DNA of 64,000 nt from NCBI RefSeq assembly GCF_900108855.1, contig NZ_FNXY01000001.1:1077942-1141941 (forward strand), read 5' to 3'. The notes beneath the pieces are model-generated. The model was not told the DNA's origin, did not search any database, and saw nothing but the letters and a program-made list of their open reading frames with translations. Both the position numbers and the translations under genes were made by a program. Below, in pieces: positions 46,877-56,745 of this stretch. The stretch comes from Dyadobacter koreensis. Its GTDB lineage: Bacteria; Bacteroidota; Bacteroidia; Cytophagales; Spirosomataceae. Numbering within the stretch: the stretch's first letter is position 1; every line of letters starts with the position of its first letter.

Positions 46877-48211
46877 TTACGGGTTTTGCGCAATGTCATG
46901 CGTTGCAATCTCATCGAGCGGGATTCGGAACAGATACCTTTTGTCGCCGGGTTTCAGCATGTAGACCTGGGAGGAAAATGTTCTTTTTAAGGTCTGCGCA
47001 AACTGCGGATCCTGATTTAACCGCCTCAGATCACTCCACCGGAGCCCCCGGCCGACGAGCTGCTTTCTTCGCTCGGAAAGAATCAGGTTGAGGACCTGCT
47101 GCTGGGATCCGGCTGCATGCGGGACAAAGGCTCCTTTCACCCAGCGGGTCTGCAGAAGCTCATCAAGCAGCTGCACGGCTGCAGCCAGCTGGCCGGAGCG
47201 GGCCAGACATTCCGCGCGGATCAGGTAAAGCTCATCAGTGCTCAGCCCCTGGAAGGGATAGATCGTGCCGGTATAGGAGCCTTTAAACTGAAGCTGACCG
47301 GTAAAAAATAAATGCTTTCTCAGATCCAGATCATCGTAGCGTCCGATCAAAGCCGAATCAGCAAAAACAGCCTGATTGGCAAGAAACGTATTATTGGCGC
47401 GCAGGTAAAAGATCACCTCGGGATTCGGCACATTGAGCGTCACCGGAAAGGGCAGACTCGAACCCGCTTTAAGGGTATTATAGTCCAGCAGGGTCTTTTT
47501 TTCAGCCAAAGCCAGGGATGCCTGCCCTAAGGCGCTGCTGTAGTCCTGCATGGAAAGATAAATTCTGGCCAGAAGCGCACAGACGGCCACCTGGCTCGGA
47601 CGCGTCAGCAGCTGCGGCGTCTGATCCAGCAGAGGCCGTGCGGCCTCAAGATCAGCAATGATCTGCGCATAGGTCGTTTCAAGCGAAGCCCTGGGCATCA
47701 GAAGGTTGATATCTGAGGACAGCGGAAGCGGGATGCCGGCCAGCGCCGTGGCGCGGGCCCGATCGTACGGTGCAGCAAACTGCTGGGCAAGGTTGTAAAA
47801 AGCCAGCGCCCTAAAAAACAAGGCGCTTCCTTTCAGATTTCGGTAAGCCGGACTCTGGTTTTCTTCGCTGAGGCTTTCAAGCCCTTCAAGCACGACGTTA
47901 CAGGTAAAAACCTGTTTATAGGGAATATCCCAGTCGCTGAGTTGTCCGGCAATCTCATCACTCCAAAGGTAAGTACTGCGTACGGGCTGCGCCAGGTTGT
48001 TCCATCCCGTTTCGCTTACCCGGAAATCGCCGTCAGCGGCCAGTGGTAAAAAAGGAGCCACGTTCATCAGACTGTTAGCATTGTCCAGCAGCGCCTGATA
48101 GTCACTGACCGTACGCGGTACCAGAAGTGACTGCTGCGGTTTTTTGTCCAGAAACTGCTCCTGACAGCTGCAGAGCAGCACCGCAAGTACTAGAAAGATA
48201 AAGCATTTCAT
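46877..48211 (-). CDS. RagB/SusD-family lipoprotein
   Basis: 444 residues from the ATG at 48211 (MKCFIFLVLAVLLCSCQEQF), a lipoprotein signal with the acylated Cys in LCSCQ. The SusD N-terminal motif FLDKKPQQSLLVPRTVSDYQ and TPR-like helices (NLKGSALFFRALAFYNLAQQ) are present. The C-terminal RagB motif reads SERRKQLVGRGLRWSDLRRL. SusD proteins sit on the cell surface as the lid of the SusC channel and help capture oligosaccharides or peptides. The gene starts 17 bp after the SusC stop. Confidence 0.93.
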   Translation of the reverse strand: MKCFIFLVLAVLLCSCQEQFLDKKPQQSLLVPRTVSDYQALLDNANSLMNVAPFLPLAADGDFRVSETGWNNLAQPVRSTYLWSDEIAGQLSDWDIPYKQVFTCNVVLEGLESLSEENQSPAYRNLKGSALFFRALAFYNLAQQFAAPYDRARATALAGIPLPLSSDINLLMPRASLETTYAQIIADLEAARPLLDQTPQLLTRPSQVAVCALLARIYLSMQDYSSALGQASLALAEKKTLLDYNTLKAGSSLPFPVTLNVPNPEVIFYLRANNTFLANQAVFADSALIGRYDDLDLRKHLFFTGQLQFKGSYTGTIYPFQGLSTDELYLIRAECLARSGQLAAAVQLLDELLQTRWVKGAFVPHAAGSQQQVLNLILSERRKQLVGRGLRWSDLRRLNQDPQFAQTLKRTFSSQVYMLKPGDKRYLFRIPLDEIATHDIAQNP

Positions 48212-48227
48212 ATCGTAACATTTAATA

Positions 48228-51200
48228 TTAAAAATCAAGTTTCAAACCTATGCTCAGCGTGCGCGGCAAAGCGTAAAGCGCCTGCGCGTAATCCGGATCA
48301 AGCTTTCCCTTGGAGGCTTTCCATAAAATTCCGAGGTTGTCGGCATAGACATAAAGCTGCGCGGTTGAAAAAGGGAAGGCTGAGCCCGTCTTTTTGGACC
48401 AGTTATAACTTAGATTTACATCCTGAAGCCGGACATGATCCGCTTTTTTAACCAGACCCTGCGAAAGCAGGTAGAAATTATCGCGGTTACTGTCCGGGAA
48501 TGCCGGCTGGGATGGAACCTGGGTCCGCTGCTCGTCGCCTGGTTGCTGCCAACGGAGCCCGTAATCGCCATGCACGGTCAGTCCATCGGCAAGGTCCGAG
48601 TAGGAAACAGATCGTGCGCGGTAGAAATAGCCCAGCCGGTAGGTCATGTTGACAGAAAGCGATAGCGCCTTCCAGCTCACGGTCTGGCGAAAAGCGCCGA
48701 ACACTTTCGGCCGCGCCGGGCCATGATAGATCATCTGCGAAGGATCGGCGGAAAGTATGGCCGCATAGTCTTTGCTGACTTCCCCGTCCACATAACCCAA
48801 AGGATCGCCACTCAAAGGATCCAGCCCTGCCCAGCGCAGACTGTACAGGGCATACAGCGGCTTTCCTTCCAAAGGATAGGTCCCGGCCCCATCCCCGTTT
48901 CCCAGGTAAAAAACAGCCAGCGTGGTTTCATCGTACTTTGTGACCTTATCGGTAACCTGGCTCATTAGCAGCATACTGTACCATTTAAACTCCTTGTCAA
49001 AAATCCGCGCCTGAACGGAAAGGTCAATCCCCTGTCCTTTCGTAGCAGCATAATTTCCTGTGAAGGTCTTAATACCCGATGAGCCCGGATAGGGCCTGAC
49101 GCCGATCAGGTCAATCCCTTTTTTATGATAGTATTCCAGACTGCCACTAAAAACCCGGTTCCGGGTGTCAAAGTCAACGCCGGCATTAAATGTCTGAATC
49201 CGCTCCCACCGAAGGCTGGGATTGGGAGGATTCTGGATGGTGGCATACGTTGCCCCGGTAGCAGCATCACCCTGCGCGCCGAAGGCGGCAGTGGTGAAAG
49301 CCGAAACATTTTTGTTGCTGTTGCCACTCGAACCGTAGGTGGCCCGCAGTTTCAGATAGGGAAGCCATGCTGCGTGGTAGAAAGGTTCCTGGCTCAGGTT
49401 CCAGGCCAGGCCCGAGGAGAAAAGCGGGACCCCTTTGTCATTGGTTTTCACCCCGAAAAGATTACTCTGGTCTAGCCGGGCACTGGCTGAAAATACATAG
49501 CGTTTTTGGAAGGTGTAGGCCGCATTGGCGTAGTAAGAAAGGTAGCGGTCCGACTCCCCTGTTTTTGTATCCAGATACGGAATTCTGCTGCTATTGGAGG
49601 GGTTAACAAAATTTGGAAAAAAGGTCACGTAGTCGACCGCCTTGCCCGTGGCGTACGCATTATCATAGCCGTATACCCGGTAGGTACTGCCATTTCTTGC
49701 CAGGTCGCGAAGTTCTGCGCCTGCGATGGCCGACACCTCATGCCGGCCCCAGCTCTGGCTGTAATCCAGCTGGCTGCGAAGGTTATGGGATTGATATGCG
49801 CTTGTCGCCTGGTCCAGGATCCCTCCTGCCGGAATGGGACGGACCAGGGTTCCGCCCGCGCCGATCGAGCTGAAAGAGTTTACCAGGTTACGCGCTGTAA
49901 AGGTGGCAGCGCTATAATAGTTTCTGCCCTCACTGATGCCGCGCGCGTACTGGTAGAGAATATTGGCCCGTAGTGCCTTTGAGATTCTATAGTCTGCCGT
50001 CAGATTCATGCGGTAATCCGTGAGTTTTACCTTATTATCAGCAAGACTGATTTCCCTGATCGGATTATAGCTCCAGTCGAGCAGCCCAATTCCTGCCGCC
50101 TTCTGCACGAAGGAAAGGCGGTTCTGCCGGATCAGATCCAAAGGATTGCCGCTGCCGTCCGCCAGTCTTGCATACGGGTACATGGCCGTTCCTGTGTAGC
50201 CGGTCAGCGCGTTGGTATAGGTGGGCAGCCCCTGACTGTTTTGGGTGCTGGTGCTCTGTATGAAGTAGATTCCCGCAGTCAGGTCCAGACGCCTGCTCAC
50301 CGCATAGGTGTTACTGGCATTAAACGAAAAACGCTCGTAATGGTTACCCACCTCGCTGGCGCGGCTGCGGTCATAGCCGCCGGAGAGAAAATACCGGTTT
50401 TTGCTACCGCTCCCTTGAATTCCCAGCGAATACTGCTGATTCAGGCTGGGCTGATACAAATATTTCTGATAATCGTTTCTGACATCGATCTGTTTAAAAG
50501 CATCCAGCTGCTGCTGGGCCTGCTGCGGTGTGATCGTCTTATCGCGGGCAGCGATCAGCGTCTCAACGGCCGGCGTGAAAGGGTACTGCCGGATATTTTT
50601 TTCAGCATTGCTGTAGCTTCCCGCTTCAAAGCGCAGCCGCTCGTTTTCAATGAAATCTGCGGCACTGGTCTGAGACTGATAGAAAAGATCAGGCATTTGT
50701 CCGGCCGTAAAATTGGTATTAAAGCTGATTTTCGGCGCTGCATCGATTGCCCCCTTTTTGGTGGTAATGACAATGACACCGTTTCCGGCCCTTGCCCCCC
50801 AGATCGAGGCCGCAGCAGCGTCCTTTAAAACCGTAACGCTTTCCACATCATTGGGGTTCAGCGTACTTAGATCCCCCTCATAGGGAAAATTATCGATGAC
50901 AATCAGCGGCCGCGCAGATGAATTGATCGTGCTTTGCCCGCGGATCAAAAGTCCCCGGGCTGAACCGGTTCCCCGGTTGGTGATCAGGCCCGGCACAAGA
51001 TCATTAAGCCTGCTGATCACATCGGTACTGACCCTGCGGTTAAAAAGCGCATGGCTGACACTGGAAAATGAGCCTGTGGCCCGCTCGCGGGGAACAGTCT
51101 GATAGCCCGTGGAGACCACCACTTCCCCAAGCTGGTTGGCATCCGGTGAAAGTGCGGCGGTCAAGTCTGTCTGCAAAGGAAAACGAACGCTGATTTCCAA

Positions 51201-51446
51201 GGTACGAAACCCGATGTAAGAGATCTGAAGCCTGGCGGAAGAATCCACAAGCGCGATCTGAAACCGGCCTTTTTCATCCGTGGTAACGCCCTGACTGCCG
51301 CCTTTGACCTTCACCACTGCCCCGGGCAGTGCAAGCGAGTCGGAGGCGGAGACAACCATGCCCCTGGCGATAAACTGGCCACTCGCTGAAAGAAAAAAGC
51401 CCGGTAGCAAATAGAAGGCAAGAAAAAAAGTAACGTATGTTCTCAT
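48228..51446 (-). CDS. SusC/RagA-family TonB-linked outer-membrane protein
   Basis: 1072 residues from the ATG at 51446 (MRTYVTFFLAFYLLPGFFLS). A signal peptide is followed by a CarboxypepD_reg-like domain (about 25-110), the plug (IWGARAGNGVIVITTKKG, typical of SusC) and a large barrel ending LSIGLKLDF. With SusD it forms a pedal-bin importer driven by TonB. The absence of carbohydrate enzymes beside it, and its place next to the LanB cluster and a TlpA protein, raise the option that it moves a peptide rather than a glycan. Confidence 0.93.
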   Translation of the reverse strand: MRTYVTFFLAFYLLPGFFLSASGQFIARGMVVSASDSLALPGAVVKVKGGSQGVTTDEKGRFQIALVDSSARLQISYIGFRTLEISVRFPLQTDLTAALSPDANQLGEVVVSTGYQTVPRERATGSFSSVSHALFNRRVSTDVISRLNDLVPGLITNRGTGSARGLLIRGQSTINSSARPLIVIDNFPYEGDLSTLNPNDVESVTVLKDAAAASIWGARAGNGVIVITTKKGAIDAAPKISFNTNFTAGQMPDLFYQSQTSAADFIENERLRFEAGSYSNAEKNIRQYPFTPAVETLIAARDKTITPQQAQQQLDAFKQIDVRNDYQKYLYQPSLNQQYSLGIQGSGSKNRYFLSGGYDRSRASEVGNHYERFSFNASNTYAVSRRLDLTAGIYFIQSTSTQNSQGLPTYTNALTGYTGTAMYPYARLADGSGNPLDLIRQNRLSFVQKAAGIGLLDWSYNPIREISLADNKVKLTDYRMNLTADYRISKALRANILYQYARGISEGRNYYSAATFTARNLVNSFSSIGAGGTLVRPIPAGGILDQATSAYQSHNLRSQLDYSQSWGRHEVSAIAGAELRDLARNGSTYRVYGYDNAYATGKAVDYVTFFPNFVNPSNSSRIPYLDTKTGESDRYLSYYANAAYTFQKRYVFSASARLDQSNLFGVKTNDKGVPLFSSGLAWNLSQEPFYHAAWLPYLKLRATYGSSGNSNKNVSAFTTAAFGAQGDAATGATYATIQNPPNPSLRWERIQTFNAGVDFDTRNRVFSGSLEYYHKKGIDLIGVRPYPGSSGIKTFTGNYAATKGQGIDLSVQARIFDKEFKWYSMLLMSQVTDKVTKYDETTLAVFYLGNGDGAGTYPLEGKPLYALYSLRWAGLDPLSGDPLGYVDGEVSKDYAAILSADPSQMIYHGPARPKVFGAFRQTVSWKALSLSVNMTYRLGYFYRARSVSYSDLADGLTVHGDYGLRWQQPGDEQRTQVPSQPAFPDSNRDNFYLLSQGLVKKADHVRLQDVNLSYNWSKKTGSAFPFSTAQLYVYADNLGILWKASKGKLDPDYAQALYALPRTLSIGLKLDF

Positions 51447-51468
51447 GTTGGAATAATAGAAGTGAAGG

Positions 51469-52842
51469 TTAATTTTCTGCGGAGGTATCCATCCGAACAC
51501 GGTCTTTGATCACCAAAATTTCCACGCTGTCCACGGTTTCAATCAGCCTGAGATCGTAGCGAGAAAGGCCGCGGTTGACATCTTCCAGATCAGAGAATTT
51601 CACATCCAGCGCTAAATCAATTTCTCCCTGATACCCTGTGTGATCAGCGATCGGCATCGGCGAGCTGTTCATATAGATCCCGTTCAGGCCCACCAAAAAA
51701 TTTTCCATCGTGGTGCGCTGAGCCTGATAAGAAAACCCGTCATAGGACACTTTTCTTTGCTCAGACCTGCTTTTGATTTTATCAGAAGCAGATGTTCTGA
51801 CCAGCGCGAGCACCTTCATTTTTCTTTTTTCGACCCTTGCTTCATACTGGGGAAACAGGCGCCTGAGATCTTTTTGCACCATGGCAAATCCACTGTCGGC
51901 CAGCTGCGCCGGAACGACCAGTTCATAGCAGTAGCTATGCTGCGGCATCCACTCCCGTGCCGTTTTTCCCATATGAAAAAACTGGCTGCTGTCGCGCACT
52001 TCAATCGAGATGGAGTTATCCGAAAAAAAGCGTCTGGCCCTGCCGTACGCGTAGCCGTACATCGAGCGGAGATTCTCATTACAGTAGGTAAGCCGCCAGT
52101 TCTGGCCCTTCACTCTGGGTTTAAGAAAAGAGGTCCTGGACTGCATTCCCGGGATGTAGCCTGTCAGAAGCGCATGGTAATTTACCTCTCCGAAGGCGGG
52201 TAACTTCTGTTGGCCGATAAATTCAAAAAGCGGCGTGGTATGCGGGTCATAGGACAGTCGGGGCTCATCTTTTTTCTCAGGCAGAAAAGCAGATAAGCTG
52301 CTTAAAACCTGCTGTATTTTCGCCGCTGTAATCTCTTCCAGTCCCGTAACGGCCCTGAGCACCCCTTCCTGGTCAATCCACACGTAATGCGGAACGCCGC
52401 TATGCGGAAACAACAATTTTAGAAGGGTATCACCCACCACTTCCGGGCCCTGTATACGCATGCCGTTTCGTCTGGCGAGTTTCTGGCGAAAAACAGCAAT
52501 CTGCTCCGCGGTCTGATAGCTTACGGGCAGAAACTGCACCTTCCCCTCAAACTGCTTTTCAAGCGAGTCCATCCGCGGAATCATCATGACGCAGGGCTTG
52601 CACCAGGTCGCCCAGAAGTCCAGGATTAACAGCTTTCCTTGAAAGTCTGATAGCTTGGCCTTGCCGTCCTTAAAGCGGAGCACCTGGCCCAGATCCACGT
52701 CTGGCACCTTCTGTCCGATGATTGGAACGGTAGCGGCAGACTGGCCGACTGCCGGTTTCCAGCACCAGAGCAGGATAAATAAAATCGTAAAGTAAAACAA
52801 GTCAGGCAATAGTCTGCCCAGGGAGCAAAAACGTGCGTTCAT
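51469..52842 (-). CDS. TlpA-like thioredoxin with C-terminal DUF3738-like domain
   Basis: 457 residues from the ATG at 52842 (MNARFCSLGRLLPDLFYFTI, membrane anchor or signal). The thioredoxin domain at about 55-185 carries the redox motif LDFWATWCKPCVMMIP. A second domain, about 210-455, has the pattern of the TIGR03435/DUF3738 family (VNYHALLTGYIPGMQSRTSF ... YDLRLIETVDSVEILVIKDR). It acts in the periplasm as a disulfide reductase or isomerase. It is the first gene of the TlpA-SusC-SusD operon; the 22-bp gap to SusC implies co-transcription. Confidence 0.88.
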   Translation of the reverse strand: MNARFCSLGRLLPDLFYFTILFILLWCWKPAVGQSAATVPIIGQKVPDVDLGQVLRFKDGKAKLSDFQGKLLILDFWATWCKPCVMMIPRMDSLEKQFEGKVQFLPVSYQTAEQIAVFRQKLARRNGMRIQGPEVVGDTLLKLLFPHSGVPHYVWIDQEGVLRAVTGLEEITAAKIQQVLSSLSAFLPEKKDEPRLSYDPHTTPLFEFIGQQKLPAFGEVNYHALLTGYIPGMQSRTSFLKPRVKGQNWRLTYCNENLRSMYGYAYGRARRFFSDNSISIEVRDSSQFFHMGKTAREWMPQHSYCYELVVPAQLADSGFAMVQKDLRRLFPQYEARVEKRKMKVLALVRTSASDKIKSRSEQRKVSYDGFSYQAQRTTMENFLVGLNGIYMNSSPMPIADHTGYQGEIDLALDVKFSDLEDVNRGLSRYDLRLIETVDSVEILVIKDRVRMDTSAEN

Positions 52843-53356
52843 TGCAACAAATAGAATAGGAAGTGAAAACAATAGATTTCCGGTTCGAGTCTAAACTGGG
52901 CTAAACCTAAAAGAAACGAAGAGCCTGAACACCGAAATAATCGGATACAGCAAAACAATCAGGAAAATCAGATTTTCAATCAGGCGGACAGATCACCAGG
53001 GCAAGAATAGACATCATACGCGCAATTTGGTTTGTGCTAAAAAAAAGCAGCGTGAAACAAAAGGCAATAAAATCAATTGAGTCTCGAAAGGATGCGGCAA
53101 AACCTTAAAGGACGTGAGACTCAACTTGTTTCATTAGAGGTACTGGTAGAACCCTGGAACGACTAGCCGAGCTCACGCCTAGGCCGCGATCGATTTAACT
53201 TGGCCCCGTTCCAAAAATTACCTGTTTTCTAATTGGAATGCTACACAGTTGATTCTATTTTTTAAGAAATATCAAATTATAAACAAATATATGAAAAAAC
53301 AAAAAGTCAGCCAAATGGTTTACTTTTTATTTTCAAAATTTCTTTTGATTGCACAC
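52843..53356. other. intergenic boundary region
   Basis: No gene seen. GC drops sharply across this stretch, from the GC-richer RiPP-like region to the AT-rich defence-like island, so it may contain the edge of an inserted segment. A GAGTCTC/GAGACTC inverted pair lies near 53080 and 53115. No duplicated attachment site was found. Confidence 0.35.
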
Positions 53357-53599
53357 ATGAGTGCAAAACTGGATGAAAAAGACTTATTAGTTAAAAACGC
53401 TATTGCCAAAAGGATCAAAGAGCTCAGAAAGTCCTCTGGTAAGAAGCAAAATCATTTTGCAATCGAAAATCTGGAGAAAGATAAACAAGCACTACACCGA
53501 TTAGAATCTGGAAGAGGAGCTTCAATTTACAGTATTAACAAATTCTGTAAATCTATTGACATCAGTTTAAAAGACTTTTTTGATTCCCCTTTATTTTAG
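53357..53599 (+). CDS. XRE-type helix-turn-helix regulator
   Basis: 80 residues from the ATG at 53357 (MSAKLDEKDLLVKNAIAKRI); residues in the upstream frame are AT-driven and unlike the family. The HTH_3 fold reads RIKELRKSSGKKQNHFAIEN ... DKQALHRLESGRGASIYSIN, and the end is SIDISLKDFFDS. A single DNA-binding domain without an effector part is typical of small autoregulators in accessory regions. No obvious cognate gene is adjacent. Confidence 0.75.
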   Translation: MSAKLDEKDLLVKNAIAKRIKELRKSSGKKQNHFAIENLEKDKQALHRLESGRGASIYSINKFCKSIDISLKDFFDSPLF

Positions 53600-54049
53600 G
53601 GCAAAAGTAATTCATTTTAAAGGTAATATTAAGAATTAGTTCATGATCAGGATAGCTGGAAGCTAATTCGATTCTAGATTTATATGTGTCAAAATTTTGC
53701 TTGAATCGATGAATTGAACAAACTGAATATAGATAGTCCTATTAAAGTGGTTCTTCGTCAGATTTGGTAAAACTTTGGTAGACCTTTTAACCATTATTTG
53801 GTCGACCAGATTGATTCAAATGTGTATTTGCTTTTTTTAAACATCTATTTTCTGCGCCTTAAAATAAGTAGAAATTCCTGCCTTTTGGTACTCATTCCAT
53901 CGAAATTATGGCAACTCGCTGTGGTTTTCAATTGTTACTGGTTCCGCATCCATGAAAAACTTCACGATAATGATGAAGAAACAGTAGGGAGAGGAATATC
54001 CAGATTATAATAGACATATAAATTCTAACAATATTTTATTGATGATATC
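53600..54049. other. intergenic, AT-rich
   Basis: No supported gene. An open frame at 53798-54010 has no start context or domain. Confidence 0.3.
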
Positions 54050-54319
54050 ATGTTCTTTCCGGTGGAGAAAAGTCAGACGTTCTCACTATGTTACTTTATG
54101 AATCGGCTCTTAAACAAGACATGTTTTATTGTTACAGCCATTAAAATGAAAACGGAATCGGGCAAGATTCTGGACGACGAAGTGTTTGAAACAGTTTCAC
54201 TAAACCGCTTGCTTTACAGATGCCACTTAAGAAATTTGATCGGGAAAGTTATCAATAGAAGAAGGGCAACACTTTTTTTAACCACAAGATTAACCTCTGT
54301 ATATTCGCCGAAGTGGTGA
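54050..54319 (+). pseudogene. IS21-family istB C-terminal relic
   Basis: The frame FFPVEKSQTFSLCYFMNRLL ... KTCFIVTAIKMKTESGKILD ... LNRLLYRCH aligns residue by residue with the istB end at 63757-64000 on the other strand. Many key residues have changed (N-K-M-A-T-E-W to I-K-M-K-T-E-S), and the tail after RLLYRC is scrambled. It is a decayed second copy, in inverted orientation, about 10 kb from the better preserved one. Confidence 0.7.
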
Positions 54320-54538
54320 ATTCTTAGACATTGCTCACAATCCAAAATGGGAAATACAAATTGCAGGTCATTGCTAATAAAAATTGCGGGAGGTGGTTTT
54401 TGAGTATCGAGGGAGGAAGGGGTTGGTGGCGGAGTTTTGATACGTTAAATAACTTTGTGGGTACAAAGCGCGAGTTTAGTTTGATAATTTCAAATAAAAC
54501 ATCCAATATGGCTAAATTCTTTATTTAAAGTTAAAGTT

Positions 54539-55792
54539 ATGGAAGTGTTTGAAATTCTTTGTGTAGATTATAATGATGAGTATAAGTTAAAAACTGCATT
54601 TGATTTTACCTCTTATTTAATTTCAATAGATGAAATTTGGGAATCTCCCAAATTAAATAAGAATAAAATTGAGGACATGAATAACTCATCGGTAAGTATA
54701 GAGCAAATCGACAATCAAACAAATAATTCGAATACAAGCATATTTCAGCTATCCTTTTCCGGAGAATCAAAATACTTGGAAAAGGCACGATTGATTGTGT
54801 TAGAAAATTTAAGTAAACTAGGCATTAAAAAAGATAATTCCTATGTTCTCAAAGATACTATATCAAAACAGATAGCATCTCAATTATATCCACTAATTAA
54901 TGAAGTCGAATCCTCATTGAGAAAATATCTAATAAAATTTTTTGTTAGTAAAATAGGCACCAGTTGGTGGAATTTAACCGTCAATTCCAGAACAGCCACG
55001 AAAGCTGATAGTAGAACTGACAATGAGAAAGCCTTTGTAAAATTCATCGATAACAAGATTTATTTAATTGATTTCGGCGATTTAGGGAAAATGGTTTACT
55101 CAGACTTTACTACTCTATACGACAAAACCAATTTAATAGCCCAGATATTAAAATTGGAGGAGACAGTGGAAGCGTTAATAGACTTAAAAAAAGGGTTGGA
55201 GAGCAATTACACTAAATTCTTTAAAGATACATTTAAAGCCAAGGGCTTTGAAAACAAATGGAAAACCTTGGAAGAAATCAGAAACAAAGTGGCACACAAT
55301 AATTTATTTACGAATTCAGATTTGAAATCCGGAATGGCTTTACATAGCCAACTAATGGATATTATTTATGCAGCAACTGCCAAAATAGAAACAATTCAAT
55401 TAAATGAAAATGAAGTTGAAGCATTCAAGGATGATATTTCCAAAAAATCTAATGGATGTAAAATTCACGTTATTTCTTTTGCAGTAGATGGCTATACATT
55501 TAACGTTTCAGATAATGGAGGAAGGATTATACTGAACGGAGGATTTTATAAAACCAAGGAAGAGTGTTATGATAATTTAAGATCCCTTAGCTTAATTATG
55601 GCTGATAAGTCAAATTTTCATAAATACCAATCTGGCATGACTACAAGTTTTGTTATAAAAGATAAATGTGGAAATGTTTTGGCAAACAGCACTAAATTAT
55701 TATCAGGGCTGGATTTGGATAGAGACATTGATTTTCTTCAAAATAATTATAATCGTGCTGAAATTATTGAAATTTCATCTCCACCCAACTGA
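54539..55792 (+). CDS. HEPN (Swt1-like) protein with tandem DUF1508-like modules
   Basis: 417 residues. Residues 1-95 are unclassified. About 100-295 form a helical domain with the RNase-type HEPN motif RNKVAH (Arg248-His253) preceded by EVESSLRKYLIKFF and WKTLEEI, a good match to Swt1-like HEPN. Residues about 308-350 read as a YegP/DUF1508 module (YTFNVSDNGGRIILNGGFYK), and a weaker second copy follows (SFVIKDKCGNVLANS). HEPN proteins of this kind are usually RNases or RNase-fold sensors in toxin or antiphage systems. It is AT-rich compared with its surroundings, which suggests transfer. A membrane-anchored protein follows 64 bp later. Confidence 0.7.
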   Translation: MEVFEILCVDYNDEYKLKTAFDFTSYLISIDEIWESPKLNKNKIEDMNNSSVSIEQIDNQTNNSNTSIFQLSFSGESKYLEKARLIVLENLSKLGIKKDNSYVLKDTISKQIASQLYPLINEVESSLRKYLIKFFVSKIGTSWWNLTVNSRTATKADSRTDNEKAFVKFIDNKIYLIDFGDLGKMVYSDFTTLYDKTNLIAQILKLEETVEALIDLKKGLESNYTKFFKDTFKAKGFENKWKTLEEIRNKVAHNNLFTNSDLKSGMALHSQLMDIIYAATAKIETIQLNENEVEAFKDDISKKSNGCKIHVISFAVDGYTFNVSDNGGRIILNGGFYKTKEECYDNLRSLSLIMADKSNFHKYQSGMTTSFVIKDKCGNVLANSTKLLSGLDLDRDIDFLQNNYNRAEIIEISSPPN

Positions 55793-55856
55793 CTTCAATC
55801 TTCTATATAAAATGGCAATAAACTGATATCAATTAATTGCCACGCCGTTATTTTAA

Positions 55857-56588
55857 ATGAAATTCTCTGACAACTTCAAGTTATGGTGGTGGATATTACT
55901 ACTATTGTCTACCGCCTCTATTTTGGGATATAGACTTGGTGACATTACCTCTGGTAATGCAACTACTAATGATTCATTTCTTTTAGGATTGTTTGTTGCA
56001 ATGATGCTAGTACCAATATTTGCTGAAATGGAATTCTTAGGGATAAAGCTTAAACAAGAAATTGATGAGCTAAAAGAGTCAATTAGGATTCAGTTTGGCG
56101 ACATTAAAAGCGATATTAGAAATAGTCAAAATCAAACCTTAAACGCAACTTTTCACAGCTTCGGGCCACCACCATCAGAAAATAAATTATCTGAGTTGAA
56201 GCAAGAAATTGAAATCATTAAAAGCAATCCTGAATTAGTCGAAGTTGAGAAAGAAGGTGTCGATTCAGATATACCGACGGATGATAACATTGACTTATTT
56301 GTTGTAAGATATAAAATTGAAAGGATTGTTAATAGATTGTTTGCCTATTTTTTCCCAGATATCGCTAACAACCAGCGAATGTCTCTATTGGAACAGATTT
56401 CACAACTTTCTCGATCTGGATTAATCAATAATGACGTAAAAACAGTACTGCCAAAAGTACTTGCTACATGTAATTATGCAATACATGGTCGACCATTGAC
56501 AAGAAAACAAATTGATTTTGTAAAGGATAATGCAGATGTTGTAATTAGTGCACTAAGTGCCACTTACGAGAATCGAGATATGTTCTAG
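55857..56588 (+). CDS. two-TM coiled-coil protein with DUF4145/HEPN-like C-terminus
   Basis: 243 residues. Two membrane helices (WWWILLLLSTASILGYRLGD and FLLGLFVAMMLVPIFAEMEF) are followed by a coiled coil (IKLKQEIDELKESIRIQFGD) and a linker. The helical C-terminal domain (about 155-243) has the order typical of DUF4145-like folds (KIERIVNRLFAYF, LLEQISQLSRSGLINNDVKT, LATCNYAIHGRPLT). It is on the same strand as the HEPN gene, with similar AT-rich codon use. The pair could be effector and membrane partner of a defence system; that is inference. Confidence 0.55.
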   Translation: MKFSDNFKLWWWILLLLSTASILGYRLGDITSGNATTNDSFLLGLFVAMMLVPIFAEMEFLGIKLKQEIDELKESIRIQFGDIKSDIRNSQNQTLNATFHSFGPPPSENKLSELKQEIEIIKSNPELVEVEKEGVDSDIPTDDNIDLFVVRYKIERIVNRLFAYFFPDIANNQRMSLLEQISQLSRSGLINNDVKTVLPKVLATCNYAIHGRPLTRKQIDFVKDNADVVISALSATYENRDMF

Positions 56589-56745
56589 CTATCCTCATGT
56601 AATTATTTTGCCCCCAGCCGCACAGCATTCAGCCTGTCCAGATTTGCGAAAAGCAAAACAGACCCGGCTAAATGCTCTTCCTAACGCACTTCGGCCACAG
56701 GCGTAAGGTTGTTCATATTTTATCCGTTCTCTCGTTTCGCGCGTA

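Noticed and set aside
49506..50828. Plus-strand ORFs of 155 and 195 codons inside SusC
   Set aside because: Shadows of a GC-richer gene; composition follows the antisense codons.
53798..54010. 70-codon plus-strand ORF
   Set aside because: AT-driven open frame without start context or recognisable features.
54331..54528. 65-codon ORF before the HEPN gene
   Set aside because: TTG start, no domain, directly after the decayed istB. Not enough evidence.
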